From the IMG/VR virus record IMGVR_UViG_3300010370_000310, positions 1 to 20,496 of that record: a stretch of 20,496 nt of DNA; one strand, written 5' to 3'. The notes under the pieces were generated by a model. It ran no database searches, was not told the origin of the DNA, and saw only the letters and a list, made by a program, of their open reading frames with translations. Of the stretch, positions 13,401 to 20,395 are shown one piece after another (position 1 is the stretch's first letter; each line of letters begins with the position of its first letter). The DNA comes from a virus. The position numbers were made by a program, and so were the translations under genes.

Positions 13401-16400
13401 GTGTTGCAGAAAACAATAGGCAGAAAATCATTAAAAAGTATCAGCCAGAACAAATTGAGGCTTTTAATACGCTTTCGGGAAACAATTTCCGTCAACTCAC
13501 CGAGGAGTTGTCGGAAAGTATTTCTGAATACTATTTCCACTCTCAGGTCAGATACATGTTTTCTGGAATGACAGAAGAGGCTGCGTCTCTCGGGCTGGTT
13601 CCGACCGAGCGGATGTACAACGCTTTGGTTGCGAGAATAACTGAGTACGATTTGGAACTTGCTGGAGCGGTAAGCCAGAAGGTTAAGGCGACTCAGGATT
13701 TGTTTGCTTCACTGCGTGAGGCAAACAGGTCGTATACGGGCACAGATGCTGGCATCTACCTGTTGAACAACTTGATTGATTTGTTCAAGAATCCCGAGAG
13801 GGCGGCTGATGCGGCGTTGATGCGTGAGATGTTCCCCGAGGTTGAAGCGGTTGTTGCTCGCAGAATGGATTCTTTCCGCAGCGGTAGGGCTTACTTTAGA
13901 ATTACCGAGGGTGATGCGATTGCCCGCTCCATTGACGAGACAATGAAGAGGCTGGGTGTTGCTCAGGTTCCCGGCACGTATCTTGTGCCCGCACCTCAGA
14001 CGGGTAGGAAGATTACTAGGCAGGCTCGAATTGCCCGCATGACGGATGAACAGATTGCCGCAGAAGCGGAGGAGTTCCGCAACCTACGCATTGTTGATTC
14101 AGCAGAGTTGCAGGAATCTTCGAAAGGTTTGGAAACCCGTTTCAAGTCTGTTAAGCAAAACCTGCAGAGATTGCTGTCTGAAAGAGACAGGATTCAAACT
14201 CGTTTGATGAATCACGAAAACGCTGTTGCAACAATACAAAATGTTCCAGTTGAAAGTTCTCGTAATGCATTGATAGAAAAACTTACGAAGAGCGGAAAAC
14301 TTCTTGATGAACAAACAGTCAAGGACCTTAAGGATGGTATTCGTTCTATCAGTGAAATAGAACTCAGGCATTCGCAGGCTCTTTCAACCGTGTCAAAGCA
14401 TAGCAAGTGGGCGAATGGAGCAACGAAGCGTTTGACTGGCAAGAGTGGTAAGCGTTCTGGTGCAAAGATTATGAATGCGATGATGGCGCAGGGCGATTCC
14501 TTTGGAATCGGCCCACGCCTAAGTGCTGCAATCGGAAAAGAAACTGGTGGTAGCCCGCTTGCCGTTGAGTCGTTCTTTGCTGATTTGATTGGTGGTGTTA
14601 AGCCAGACTACAGAATCATGCCACGAAACGCTATGTCCCGTCATGGCAAACTTGTTCGTGTGATTCCAATGAGGGAAGATTTTGTCAACATCTATCAGCG
14701 TGCCGACAATCGTTTGGTTGACTCGGCTGGACAGTTTGTTAATGATGGCGGTAATCGAGTTGACATTCAGTTCCGTGAGTTGGACATCGACGGAAACATT
14801 GCGGCTGAAACAGGTAAGCCCGTAATGAAGGGCGCAAAGTCCACGAGGCCAACGATTCTCGTTAAGGCTGAAGATTCAGAGTTGGGCAAGATAAGGTCGA
14901 GGGCTGCGTCTCGCTACGGAAAACTTCGTTCCCTTTCAGTAGATGCCGAGTTAATGCCGACCGAAAGTTTGAAGATGGGGACAAGAAACCCTGACGGCTC
15001 TACGAGTTGGTTGTTTACCGAGGGTCTGGTTGGTCGTGGAGCGTATGCTCACCAGTTGGAGTTGGCTCTTGATGTGCTCGACGACAAGCAAAAAGTTGTT
15101 GACAGGTTGACCAAAGAAGTTTCTGACTTGGAGAAGAAGGCAGCAACCAAGACTCGTCAGATAGACCGTGCACAGCCGAGCGAGGCTCGGCGTACAGTTG
15201 CTCGTCGCAGAATCGACAAGGCCCGTAGATTGTCTGCGAAGTTGGATGCGCTGACCCAAGGACCGGGTCAGTTGCGGGCACAAGAAAGGCGTTCGTTTAA
15301 TGACTTCTTGAAGAAGTTGGCGTTGTTGGACGAGAACTCTATTGAGAACTTTTCTTGGAACATTTCTGCGGACGAGTTCCCTGTTGGTTCGGCTGGTCGC
15401 ACATCGGTTGACGAGGAGTACGCAAGGATTCTTGAGCGCAACATTGAGAAGTTGCGTCAAGTGGTTGGAAGGTTTGAGCGTGGCATCATGGCGGAGATGC
15501 GTATGCCTGCATCTGCGAATCCGCAGATGCGTCAGTTGAACGCCATGTTGTTTGATTTGGAGCAGACAAGGCAGCGTATTGCTGATGCAGCGGCTACTGG
15601 CTTGAGGCCAGAGGATTTTGCTTTCACAAGGGCAGAGTTTATGTCGTTGTGGTCAGAGATTACACCAGAGCAGGCTGGCGTATTGCGACGAGAGTTTGCT
15701 CAGTTGAGTAGTGAGTTGAATGCTCGTGTTGGTCAGCAGTCCTCGCCTGTGTATGCAAGGTTTGCTCCAGAAAAAATTGCAGAAAACACTGCACGAATTG
15801 AACAGGTGATGTTGAGGATGCGTGAGGTTGGTGTCTTGTTGGACCAAGTTGCTTCTCAAGATGTTGCCCTGCGTAAAGCAAAGTTTCTATTTGACAAGTT
15901 TGATGATGTCGAATACCAGAGAATTAATGGTATTGCCCAGAAGATGAGGACAAGAAACTCGACTGGTATTCGTGGTGGTGTTGGTGTTGAAGTTCGTTTT
16001 GGCGGCCCAAAGACTGCTGCGGCACGGCAGGTTGCAATGGATGCCGGTTCGGCAACTGGCGATGTTGATGAGGTTCTGGCTGTTCTCGGTGGACAGATTG
16101 CCGCTAAAGAAAAAGAAATGGCCACCTTGCGCAGGGGCACTGGTCAGTATCTTGCGGTTAAGAATGACATTGAGCGTTTGCGTCAACAGTTCCATCAAGT
16201 TTCTCGTGCTAAAAATAATTCTCGTTTTGAGACAACTGTTGTTCAGCAAAAGGATGTTGTTTCTTGGGACAAGCGTAAGCAGTTGGGTGCGTTGAATCTT
16301 TATCTTGCTGATGCCCCTGCGGCATCGGACGCCGCCGTAAGGCAGCGCCGTGCCAACCTTAACAAGGTTTTCAATGAGTCCCCAGAGGGGCAGCATTTGA

Positions 16401-18829
16401 TTGAAGTCAGCAATGTCCAAAAGGAAATTGTTGATGCACGCATGGAGCGTGACTCGATTTATCAAACCAAAGAAAATCTCATGGCCGCTAGGCGTGAGAT
16501 ACAAGCAATCATTGCTGAGAAGCGCAGGGAGATTGCCGAGTTGCGTATCGATAGAACCATCGATGACGCTAACGAAATTCTTTCTGCTGCCCAGAAACAA
16601 ACCAAGACACGCCTAGGGAAGGTGTCGAAGCAGGAGCCGCTGAAGACGGGTCGGCAAGCACAGAAGGCTTTGGAGCGTGACATCAATAGGGAGCGTGGCG
16701 GACGCAGGTTCTTTGAGTTGGATGAAGAATTGTTTGGCTCTCTACAGGCGAAGAATGCTGGAGAGTTGACGGAGAAACAGTCGCAGCGAAGGGACATGTT
16801 GGAGAGGTTGTATGCGTTGGACCTTGAGCATCTTGCTTTGTTGGATGAGCGCAAGGCAACTCTTGATGCTGTGAACGATTTGGTCAAGGTTGGTGATGAA
16901 GGTGCACGTGCGCTTGGTTTGCCGTTGCCGAGTCAGATTCTTCGCAACCTTGAACTTGGTAAAGAGTTGCGTAAGTCTCAGGCTAAGGCAACCAATCCAA
17001 TGGTCAAAGAAATCTTGAAGAAAGAAAAGAAGGTTGCTGCTTTGACGAAGAGCAAGGATGCTGTCGAACGCAAGATTGATGATGAGTTTGTTGGTTTGAA
17101 CGACGCAGTCAAGACGGCTCAAGCCGCCTATGACTTTGCGCGCACATCGAGAAAGCCCGCCGAGGAAACTCTTCGTGTCGCTCAACAGCAGTACGACATC
17201 GTCAAGCAGTTGAATTCTGACGCCAGAAAACTTCGTTCTTCTATCAGCGCAAAAACTGATTCTTGGTATGAAGAGTTTGATGAGTTCATGCTTGATGTCG
17301 AGCAGATGATGCCGATGCTGAAGGGAACCGATTTAGAGAAGCCTATTCGCGATGTGCACGCATCGTTCCTTGCACAGAAGGCAATCGTGTTGCAGGAGAA
17401 GTTTGGCAAGTCTATTGCCGAACAGGAGAAACGTGTTCTCGATGGCATCAAGGGTTTGGTTTCAACAGACCCTGCTCAAGCAGCATTGACCGCATCTCTT
17501 GCTGGTCCCTATGGCATGCCGAATGCTATTAACTTTACAACTATTTTTGATGAAGGGTTTGTGCAGTTGAGTGAATACTTCCCGAACATTGGTGTTCGGA
17601 AAGAGTTGGCTGAGATTGTTCAGAACGTGCATCGAGCACAGGACCCTGCCGTCACTAGGGAACTTGCCAAGTTCTTGACCAAGTACACGCAATTCTTCAA
17701 GGGGTACGCAACTCTCAGCCCCGGGTTCCATGTTCGCAACGGCTTGACAAACGGCTTCATGTTATTTGCTGCTGGTGGTAGACCACAGTTTTTGGCGGAG
17801 GCTTTGCAGTGGTCGAAGTCTTGGACCGCTGCTTCTGGTCGTGGTGTGACGTTTGCCGAGTGGATAAAGACGGTTCCACAAGCAAACCGTCAGGTTGTTT
17901 ATGATGCGATGATGGCTACAGCCGCATCTGGTGGTGGTCTTGTTGATGATGCTCTTCGTGAAGGAACATTGTTTGGAACAAAAACAAGCCGCAAGTTGGG
18001 TCAATGGCTTGAACAGCATTCACGGTTCATGTTGGCTTACGATGGTATTCGTAGCGGCATGGACATGCAGGCTTCCGCTGCTCGTGTCCGCAGGTTCTTG
18101 GTTGACTACGAGAATGTGTCGAATGCAGACTTGTTGATGCGTCAGATTATTCCGTTCTGGATGTGGACCAGCAGAAACGTGCCCATGCATTTGATGAACA
18201 TCTGGATGAACCCGAGGGCATACCAAATCTATGGTGCAATTAAACGGAACTTGGAAGACAAGGAAGACAATCGACCTGTTCCGCTGTGGATGCGCGAGAT
18301 GGGTGCGTTCAAGTTGCCATTCGGAAAAAATCTGTATGCTTCGCCTGACCTTGGTTTCAACAGATTGAATCAGGACATTGAGCAGTTGCGTGACCCTGCT
18401 CGTTTTGCGTCGAACCTGAACCCGCTTATTCGTTTGCCTATCGAGTTGATGGGTGGACGGCAGTTGTATTCTGGAAGACCGTTTGATGAGCAGCCTGTCG
18501 AGGTTCAGGGTGGTGCATCATCGGTGATTCAGCCGCTGCTGCAGGCGTTGGGTTACGGTGAGACTGGTCCTACTGGCAAAAAGTTTGTGGACGACAAGGC
18601 GTATTATGCGTTGCGCAGTTTGATTCCGACGCTCTCGCAAGCGGAGCGTCTCATTCCATCGACCCCTGCCTATCAGGAGCGTGGTATAGCGAACCCGCTG
18701 CTCGGCTACTTGGGTGCGCCTGTGCGTCAGGTCACCCAGCAGATGAGCGAGAGTGAGGTTAAGAGGATGCAGGCACAACTCAGGGAACTTGCTGAGCGTG
18801 GCAAAACATTGAGGGGGGGAGAGGGATGA
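10490..18829 (+). CDS. Giant virion-associated protein (2779 residues)
   Basis: This is one uninterrupted frame of 8340 nt. AAGGAAG (10472-10478) lies 11 nt before the ATG. The N-terminal region has a hydrophobic/Gly segment GFVGDVALDPLTYATLG (154-170) of a style I associate with large phage virion proteins. SDYLPHM (419-425) is followed by FRSRTLRKGSDWF. From about 600 on, coiled-coil rods (about 628-745, 905-995, 1210-1250, 1523-1600, 1859-1905, 1966-2040, 2178-2258) alternate with more globular parts, including a beta-rich part at about 1340-1490. The C-terminal 380 residues hold HVRNGLTNGFML (2414-2425) and RQIIPFWMWTSRNVP (2551-2565), resembling a conserved C-terminal module of very large phage proteins ('polyvalent-type'). 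I looked for lytic transglycosylase, P-loop, methyltransferase and N4-type polymerase motifs and found none convincing. By position it corresponds to the large internal core/ejection protein of T7-like phages. Function is inference. Confidence 0.7.
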   Translation: MAVAKDNQQLLESLRRVGDTSRGVAQNSRYTPPAGARMSLGVNDERLRALRAAPQLKDQIDAIAAGKPQPSGAAGTIGKLILDNPVSKVALNALSVVDTPRRAVISGVRELVDLVDGDSATKGSFADWYKQTADPTYGFGTAFPMDGWGGRILGFVGDVALDPLTYATLGSWVPAKSVIKSGVYAGQTLRSTLGVRTLAGAEGRFALARLSKTMGASDEAVKQIAARGAIAVPAEIADNIGLRKAGIYYFGTRVRVPLSAPVANLVQRGLVRTRLGFFGWEAGEKIGRQFALRGTNPSADTSLQRFRLATGKTTAQEAGAFIGEFAAQDVARATKRFAIDTAVKYSRQLMDDPDVQNVSTSVYRLLDTPQEKWAELGISPTATELKAYDKIRPVFERMHADVEAAFANAGVPISFGKISDYLPHMATDDALKMMDDEASAYAKQIRQYLTVNQTDNVGSFRSRTLRKGSDWFSQDGKYPALTQADIDGGVQRLNQLFRERTGLDFDFYETDIKKILNRYSNYYGQQIGSAAYMKELFGSDNLRFAKEIAEFSEDYYDIVNQSVKTATNAHSESLKGAYEDVDVILQNVIEASDVLTRKTATRTRPVGELAQVVADAKATLKEIPTEEKALARLVSAKSRLQERMNKLSASWRNFENQFAEESDILDMMRQEHNALVAQHEKVMSTLNDLIRNDQFRTLRIDEVADTMQSLKNEISNLNLEIRQHGSKWETMLEKQQTLLGDFDKYYEDPWAGLGDSPADRVLGLVRFSGRGKQYDSILGKLDDKTLFSDWSGQNTTDAVRELRLRIDPNAEFSAAQLKKMTAADVREIISSGFTSAADTTRLRMAAAWLVARDIHINGGLVPTDEIYFGRLKKMEGLIARAIEVDRLVRSDATGEKFVAGFKNVVEIESQIADLDARSSAIVQEMYRLEDKTSALMDILYKEEDKLLVWAKTEREIEVLRKELNTVNDELRVAENNRQKIIKKYQPEQIEAFNTLSGNNFRQLTEELSESISEYYFHSQVRYMFSGMTEEAASLGLVPTERMYNALVARITEYDLELAGAVSQKVKATQDLFASLREANRSYTGTDAGIYLLNNLIDLFKNPERAADAALMREMFPEVEAVVARRMDSFRSGRAYFRITEGDAIARSIDETMKRLGVAQVPGTYLVPAPQTGRKITRQARIARMTDEQIAAEAEEFRNLRIVDSAELQESSKGLETRFKSVKQNLQRLLSERDRIQTRLMNHENAVATIQNVPVESSRNALIEKLTKSGKLLDEQTVKDLKDGIRSISEIELRHSQALSTVSKHSKWANGATKRLTGKSGKRSGAKIMNAMMAQGDSFGIGPRLSAAIGKETGGSPLAVESFFADLIGGVKPDYRIMPRNAMSRHGKLVRVIPMREDFVNIYQRADNRLVDSAGQFVNDGGNRVDIQFRELDIDGNIAAETGKPVMKGAKSTRPTILVKAEDSELGKIRSRAASRYGKLRSLSVDAELMPTESLKMGTRNPDGSTSWLFTEGLVGRGAYAHQLELALDVLDDKQKVVDRLTKEVSDLEKKAATKTRQIDRAQPSEARRTVARRRIDKARRLSAKLDALTQGPGQLRAQERRSFNDFLKKLALLDENSIENFSWNISADEFPVGSAGRTSVDEEYARILERNIEKLRQVVGRFERGIMAEMRMPASANPQMRQLNAMLFDLEQTRQRIADAAATGLRPEDFAFTRAEFMSLWSEITPEQAGVLRREFAQLSSELNARVGQQSSPVYARFAPEKIAENTARIEQVMLRMREVGVLLDQVASQDVALRKAKFLFDKFDDVEYQRINGIAQKMRTRNSTGIRGGVGVEVRFGGPKTAAARQVAMDAGSATGDVDEVLAVLGGQIAAKEKEMATLRRGTGQYLAVKNDIERLRQQFHQVSRAKNNSRFETTVVQQKDVVSWDKRKQLGALNLYLADAPAASDAAVRQRRANLNKVFNESPEGQHLIEVSNVQKEIVDARMERDSIYQTKENLMAARREIQAIIAEKRREIAELRIDRTIDDANEILSAAQKQTKTRLGKVSKQEPLKTGRQAQKALERDINRERGGRRFFELDEELFGSLQAKNAGELTEKQSQRRDMLERLYALDLEHLALLDERKATLDAVNDLVKVGDEGARALGLPLPSQILRNLELGKELRKSQAKATNPMVKEILKKEKKVAALTKSKDAVERKIDDEFVGLNDAVKTAQAAYDFARTSRKPAEETLRVAQQQYDIVKQLNSDARKLRSSISAKTDSWYEEFDEFMLDVEQMMPMLKGTDLEKPIRDVHASFLAQKAIVLQEKFGKSIAEQEKRVLDGIKGLVSTDPAQAALTASLAGPYGMPNAINFTTIFDEGFVQLSEYFPNIGVRKELAEIVQNVHRAQDPAVTRELAKFLTKYTQFFKGYATLSPGFHVRNGLTNGFMLFAAGGRPQFLAEALQWSKSWTAASGRGVTFAEWIKTVPQANRQVVYDAMMATAASGGGLVDDALREGTLFGTKTSRKLGQWLEQHSRFMLAYDGIRSGMDMQASAARVRRFLVDYENVSNADLLMRQIIPFWMWTSRNVPMHLMNIWMNPRAYQIYGAIKRNLEDKEDNRPVPLWMREMGAFKLPFGKNLYASPDLGFNRLNQDIEQLRDPARFASNLNPLIRLPIELMGGRQLYSGRPFDEQPVEVQGGASSVIQPLLQALGYGETGPTGKKFVDDKAYYALRSLIPTLSQAERLIPSTPAYQERGIANPLLGYLGAPVRQVTQQMSESEVKRMQAQLRELAERGKTLRGGEG
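11240..11259 (+). other. Perfect 8-bp hairpin inside the giant gene
   Basis: GGAACCCG (11240-11247) pairs with CGGGTTCC (11252-11259) around TGTT. It codes for GTRVRVP. No T-run follows. It may be chance within codons for this sequence or an RNA structural element. Confidence 0.4.
18811..18825 (+). promoter_or_regulatory. Purine-rich ribosome binding site for the peptidase gene
   Basis: GAGGGGGGGAGAGGG lies directly before the ATG at 18826, inside the last codons of the giant gene (which read RGGEG). It supports this start and efficient re-initiation at the ATGA overlap. Confidence 0.75.
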
Positions 18830-19341
18830 AGCACCGTCGACAGTACACGGGTAACGCCGACGGCGTAGCCAAGGGGTTGCGTCCCGGCATGAAGGTGTGG
18901 ATTCAGGAAGTGATTGACCTTAGCGATGGGGTGTTGTGGAACAACGGTGCGTTTGCTGTCAGGGAGATGCGCTCGAAGTCTTCACTGAGTGTGCACGCCA
19001 CGGGTCGTGCGGTTGACCTGAGTTACCGTGGGAAGAAGGGTGGCCGTAAGAAAGCGGTGGATGTTATGAGGTTGCTGGTCCGTTACGCAGACGAAGTCGG
19101 CCTAGAAGCCATCTTGGATTATTTCCCGAAACCACATGGTCGGGGCTACCGCTGCGACCGTGCAGGTTGGTCTCGTTACCGTCGCCCGACAATCTCGGGT
19201 GCGCCGGGTGGGGACTGGATACATTGTGAAGTGTCCCCTGAGTTTGCTGACAGTCCAAAGAGGGTGCGTCAGGGGTTTGCGAAAATTCGTGCTGACATTC
19301 TTCAAGGTCAATCTCAGGCTGGTCCAACAACACAATCTTGA
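18826..19341 (+). CDS. M15-family zinc peptidase (probable endolysin or virion-associated peptidoglycan hydrolase)
   Basis: This 171-residue protein carries the M15 (D-Ala-D-Ala carboxypeptidase/VanY-like) signature: SVHATGRAVDLS (55-66), where His57 and Asp64 fit the zinc-binding S-x-H-x6-D motif, and GDWIHCE (129-135), where His133 would be the third zinc ligand and Asp130 or Glu135 the acidic catalytic residue. Expected substrate is the peptide cross-link or stem of cell-wall peptidoglycan. There is no signal peptide or transmembrane segment and no obvious separate cell-wall-binding domain, although the Lys/Arg/Gly-rich stretches could bind wall polymers. It overlaps the giant gene by 4 nt (ATGA). 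A virion-associated entry role or an endolysin role are both possible; no holin is recognised next to it. Residues 80-171 are overlapped on the other strand by another gene. Confidence 0.8.
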   Translation: MKHRRQYTGNADGVAKGLRPGMKVWIQEVIDLSDGVLWNNGAFAVREMRSKSSLSVHATGRAVDLSYRGKKGGRKKAVDVMRLLVRYADEVGLEAILDYFPKPHGRGYRCDRAGWSRYRRPTISGAPGGDWIHCEVSPEFADSPKRVRQGFAKIRADILQGQSQAGPTTQS

Positions 19342-19591
19342 GCACCATCCCTAACGGGATGTGCACGGGACCACTGGTTATCTTTAGGTCTGGTACTTCG
19401 TCTGGCATGTACGACGACACCAGCGTCAGGTAGCCCTGTAGGCAGTCGGGCCACAGGAAGCCTACGGTGACTACGGTTGTGCGTGCAGGCTCATACTTCT
19501 CTACTTCAGTCCATCCGTTCTCCCCGTCAAATGCATCAATCCAATGCACAGCGACGAGTGCCCACGGGCATTTGATTAGTTCAGTCTTCAT
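19064..19591 (-). CDS. Phage protein with Trp-rich beta core; antisense C-terminal extension over the peptidase gene
   Basis: This is a 175-residue reading frame. ATG at 19591 is chosen (TTG at 19600 is an alternative); AGAAGG lies about 11 nt upstream. It overlaps the upstream gene by 11 nt. Residues 1-90 look like a real compact protein: ALVAVHWIDAFDGENGWTEV, then TTVVTVGFLWPD, then VHIPLGMVLKIVLLD. I recall a small phage family with 'V.W.DA...GW ... V..G.l ... IP..vv..i..L', but not its function. From residue 91 the frame continues without a stop through 278 nt antisense to the peptidase gene and ends at TAA (19064-19066). That part has low-complexity, shadow-like composition (Pro/Ser/Arg/Gly). 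The core is likely functional; the extension is doubtful or a sign of a lost stop codon. Confidence 0.7.
   Translation of the reverse strand: MKTELIKCPWALVAVHWIDAFDGENGWTEVEKYEPARTTVVTVGFLWPDCLQGYLTLVSSYMPDEVPDLKITSGPVHIPLGMVLKIVLLDQPEIDLEECQHEFSQTPDAPSLDCQQTQGTLHNVSSPHPAHPRLSGDGNETNLHGRSGSPDHVVSGNNPRWLLGRLRLRNGPATS
19342..19364. terminator. Hairpin at the convergent gene boundary, possible weak bidirectional terminator
   Basis: GCA-C-CATCCC (19342-19351) pairs with GGGATGTGC (19356-19364) around TAAC, nine base pairs with one bulged C. It starts directly after the peptidase stop codon (19339-19341). There is no T-run on either strand, so termination ability is doubtful. It also lies inside the minus-strand gene. 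Confidence 0.3.
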
Positions 19592-19883
19592 AAGGGTCAA
19601 TGCCTTCTTCCGACAGGTGGACTTCGATTGTTTTGATGATTGAGGACATGAACACGCTTATCTTGAAGGCTGCTTCAATGTCACCTTTCAAACTTTTTTG
19701 CCATGCTTGACACATTTCGATGGCTGATTGGTTGTCGGCGGTCAGCACGATGCTGATGCCGTTGTCCATGTTGCGTTCAATCTGTTCGGCTTTGTCGTTC
19801 ATGGATTCAATCTGTTCGTGCGGAACGATTTCGTAAATCCACTGGTCGTCTACCCCTGAGTGTTCTCCGTTATCGCCGCTCAT
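19581..19883 (-). CDS. Small acidic protein of unknown function (100 residues)
   Basis: ATG at 19883 has GGAG (19893-19890) at 6-nt spacing. The frame is open further upstream to 20015, but that part is the shadow of the gene described next, so the start at 19883 is preferred. The protein opens with a Gly/Asp/Glu-rich arm (MSGDNGEHSGVDDQW), then two probable helices, one charged (HEQIESMNDKAEQIERNMDN) and one with hydrophobic face (AIEMCQAWQKSLKGDIEAAF, KISVFMSSIIKTIEVHL). It ends EEGIDPYED. It overlaps the upstream gene by 14 nt and the downstream gene by 11 nt. The family is unknown to me; a small host-takeover or regulatory protein is possible in this block. Confidence 0.7.
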   Translation of the reverse strand: MSGDNGEHSGVDDQWIYEIVPHEQIESMNDKAEQIERNMDNGISIVLTADNQSAIEMCQAWQKSLKGDIEAAFKISVFMSSIIKTIEVHLSEEGIDPYED

Positions 19884-20043
19884 GTTTGGCTCCGTTCTCA
19901 ACATGAATGTATCTGGTCGGAATCCCATTTTCGGAAATACCTTTGCCGATTGACACCCTGCCGTATCGCTCAGCAAGTATCGCAGCCACTTCCGCAGGAG
20001 AGACCGCAACATCAAAGCCCACCGTTATCTGCCAAGTCTTCAA
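19870..20043 (-). CDS. 57-residue protein with TTG start
   Basis: This small gene is easily missed because the start is not ATG. A frame from TTG 20043 to TAA 19872-19870 encodes MKTWQITVGFDVAVSPAEVA followed by AILAERYGRVSIGKGISENG and IPTRYIHVENGAKHERR. It has the look of a compact alpha/beta protein. GAGAGAGAGG (20060-20051) precedes TTG by 7 nt, a good Shine-Dalgarno spacing. TTG 20049 and GTG 20022 are alternatives. It overlaps the sigma-like gene by 32 nt at its start and the 100-residue gene by 14 nt at its end, filling what would otherwise be a gap of about 130 nt. No family is recognised. Confidence 0.65.
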   Translation of the reverse strand: MKTWQITVGFDVAVSPAEVAAILAERYGRVSIGKGISENGIPTRYIHVENGAKHERR

Positions 20044-20395
20044 GTCCAATCCTCTCTCTCACGATGGGGTTCTCTAGGAGAATCAACTTTAGCCGATTCA
20101 TCGCCGCATTTGTAAGCCTCCAAGCATGAGGCTTGGATACGCCAAGGCGCTGCCCCAGTTCTTCAAACGAAATCATTTCACTGTTGATTGCATCAATGAT
20201 GAACCTGTCCTCATCAGACAGTTGTTCGATGCATGACGCCACCGCTTCTCGCAGTGGCTGTAGTTCTTGCACAGACTCGACTGCATCTTCTCCGATTCCA
20301 GCCATCATCAACGCTTCGATGGGTGTCTCGGGTCGGCGGTGACCACGCATCGATGCGATGTGCATCGGACTAAGGGAAGAATCTTTATTGGTCAT
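20012..20395 (-). CDS. Sigma-70 region-4-like helix-turn-helix protein
   Basis: This protein has 127 residues from ATG 20395 (overlapping the upstream stop by 11 nt). The frame is open further upstream, but there it is Cys/Ser/Arg-rich and is a shadow of the upstream gene. Residues 48-107 resemble sigma factor region 4: LREAVASCIEQLSDEDRFII, then ISFEELGQRLGVSKPHAWRL with the 'EL...LGVS...A..L...A..RLK' helix-turn-helix pattern (about 76-105). There is no region 2 (core-polymerase/-10-binding), so it is unlikely to be a full sigma factor. It may be a promoter-binding regulator or polymerase-appropriating protein. The Shine-Dalgarno sequence is weak, suggesting coupling. The HTH call is firm; the sigma relation is an inference from motif style. 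Confidence 0.75.
   Translation of the reverse strand: MTNKDSSLSPMHIASMRGHRRPETPIEALMMAGIGEDAVESVQELQPLREAVASCIEQLSDEDRFIIDAINSEMISFEELGQRLGVSKPHAWRLTNAAMNRLKLILLENPIVRERIGLEDLADNGGL
20346..20357. other. 12-bp perfect palindrome
   Basis: CGCATCGATGCG reads identically on both strands. It lies in the coding part of the sigma-like gene (HIASMR region), and a near repeat of GATG/CATC follows at 20356-20367. It could be an operator for a dimeric regulator or simple chance. Confidence 0.3.

Noticed and set aside
14494-14510. Seven-bp inverted repeat CGATTCC TTT GGAATCG
   Set aside because: Three-base loop, within coding sequence, no T-run or conserved context; likely chance.
10490-18829. Giant protein as an N4-type virion RNA polymerase
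   Set aside because: I found no convincing T7/N4 polymerase motifs (catalytic Asp motifs A and C, or the R-x3-K-x6-YG motif B) and the body is dominated by coiled coils.
19884-20015. N-terminal extension of the 100-residue minus-strand gene
   Set aside because: The extension is Arg/Leu/Ser-rich and coincides with the better-supported 57-residue gene in another frame; a good Shine-Dalgarno site precedes the ATG at 19883.
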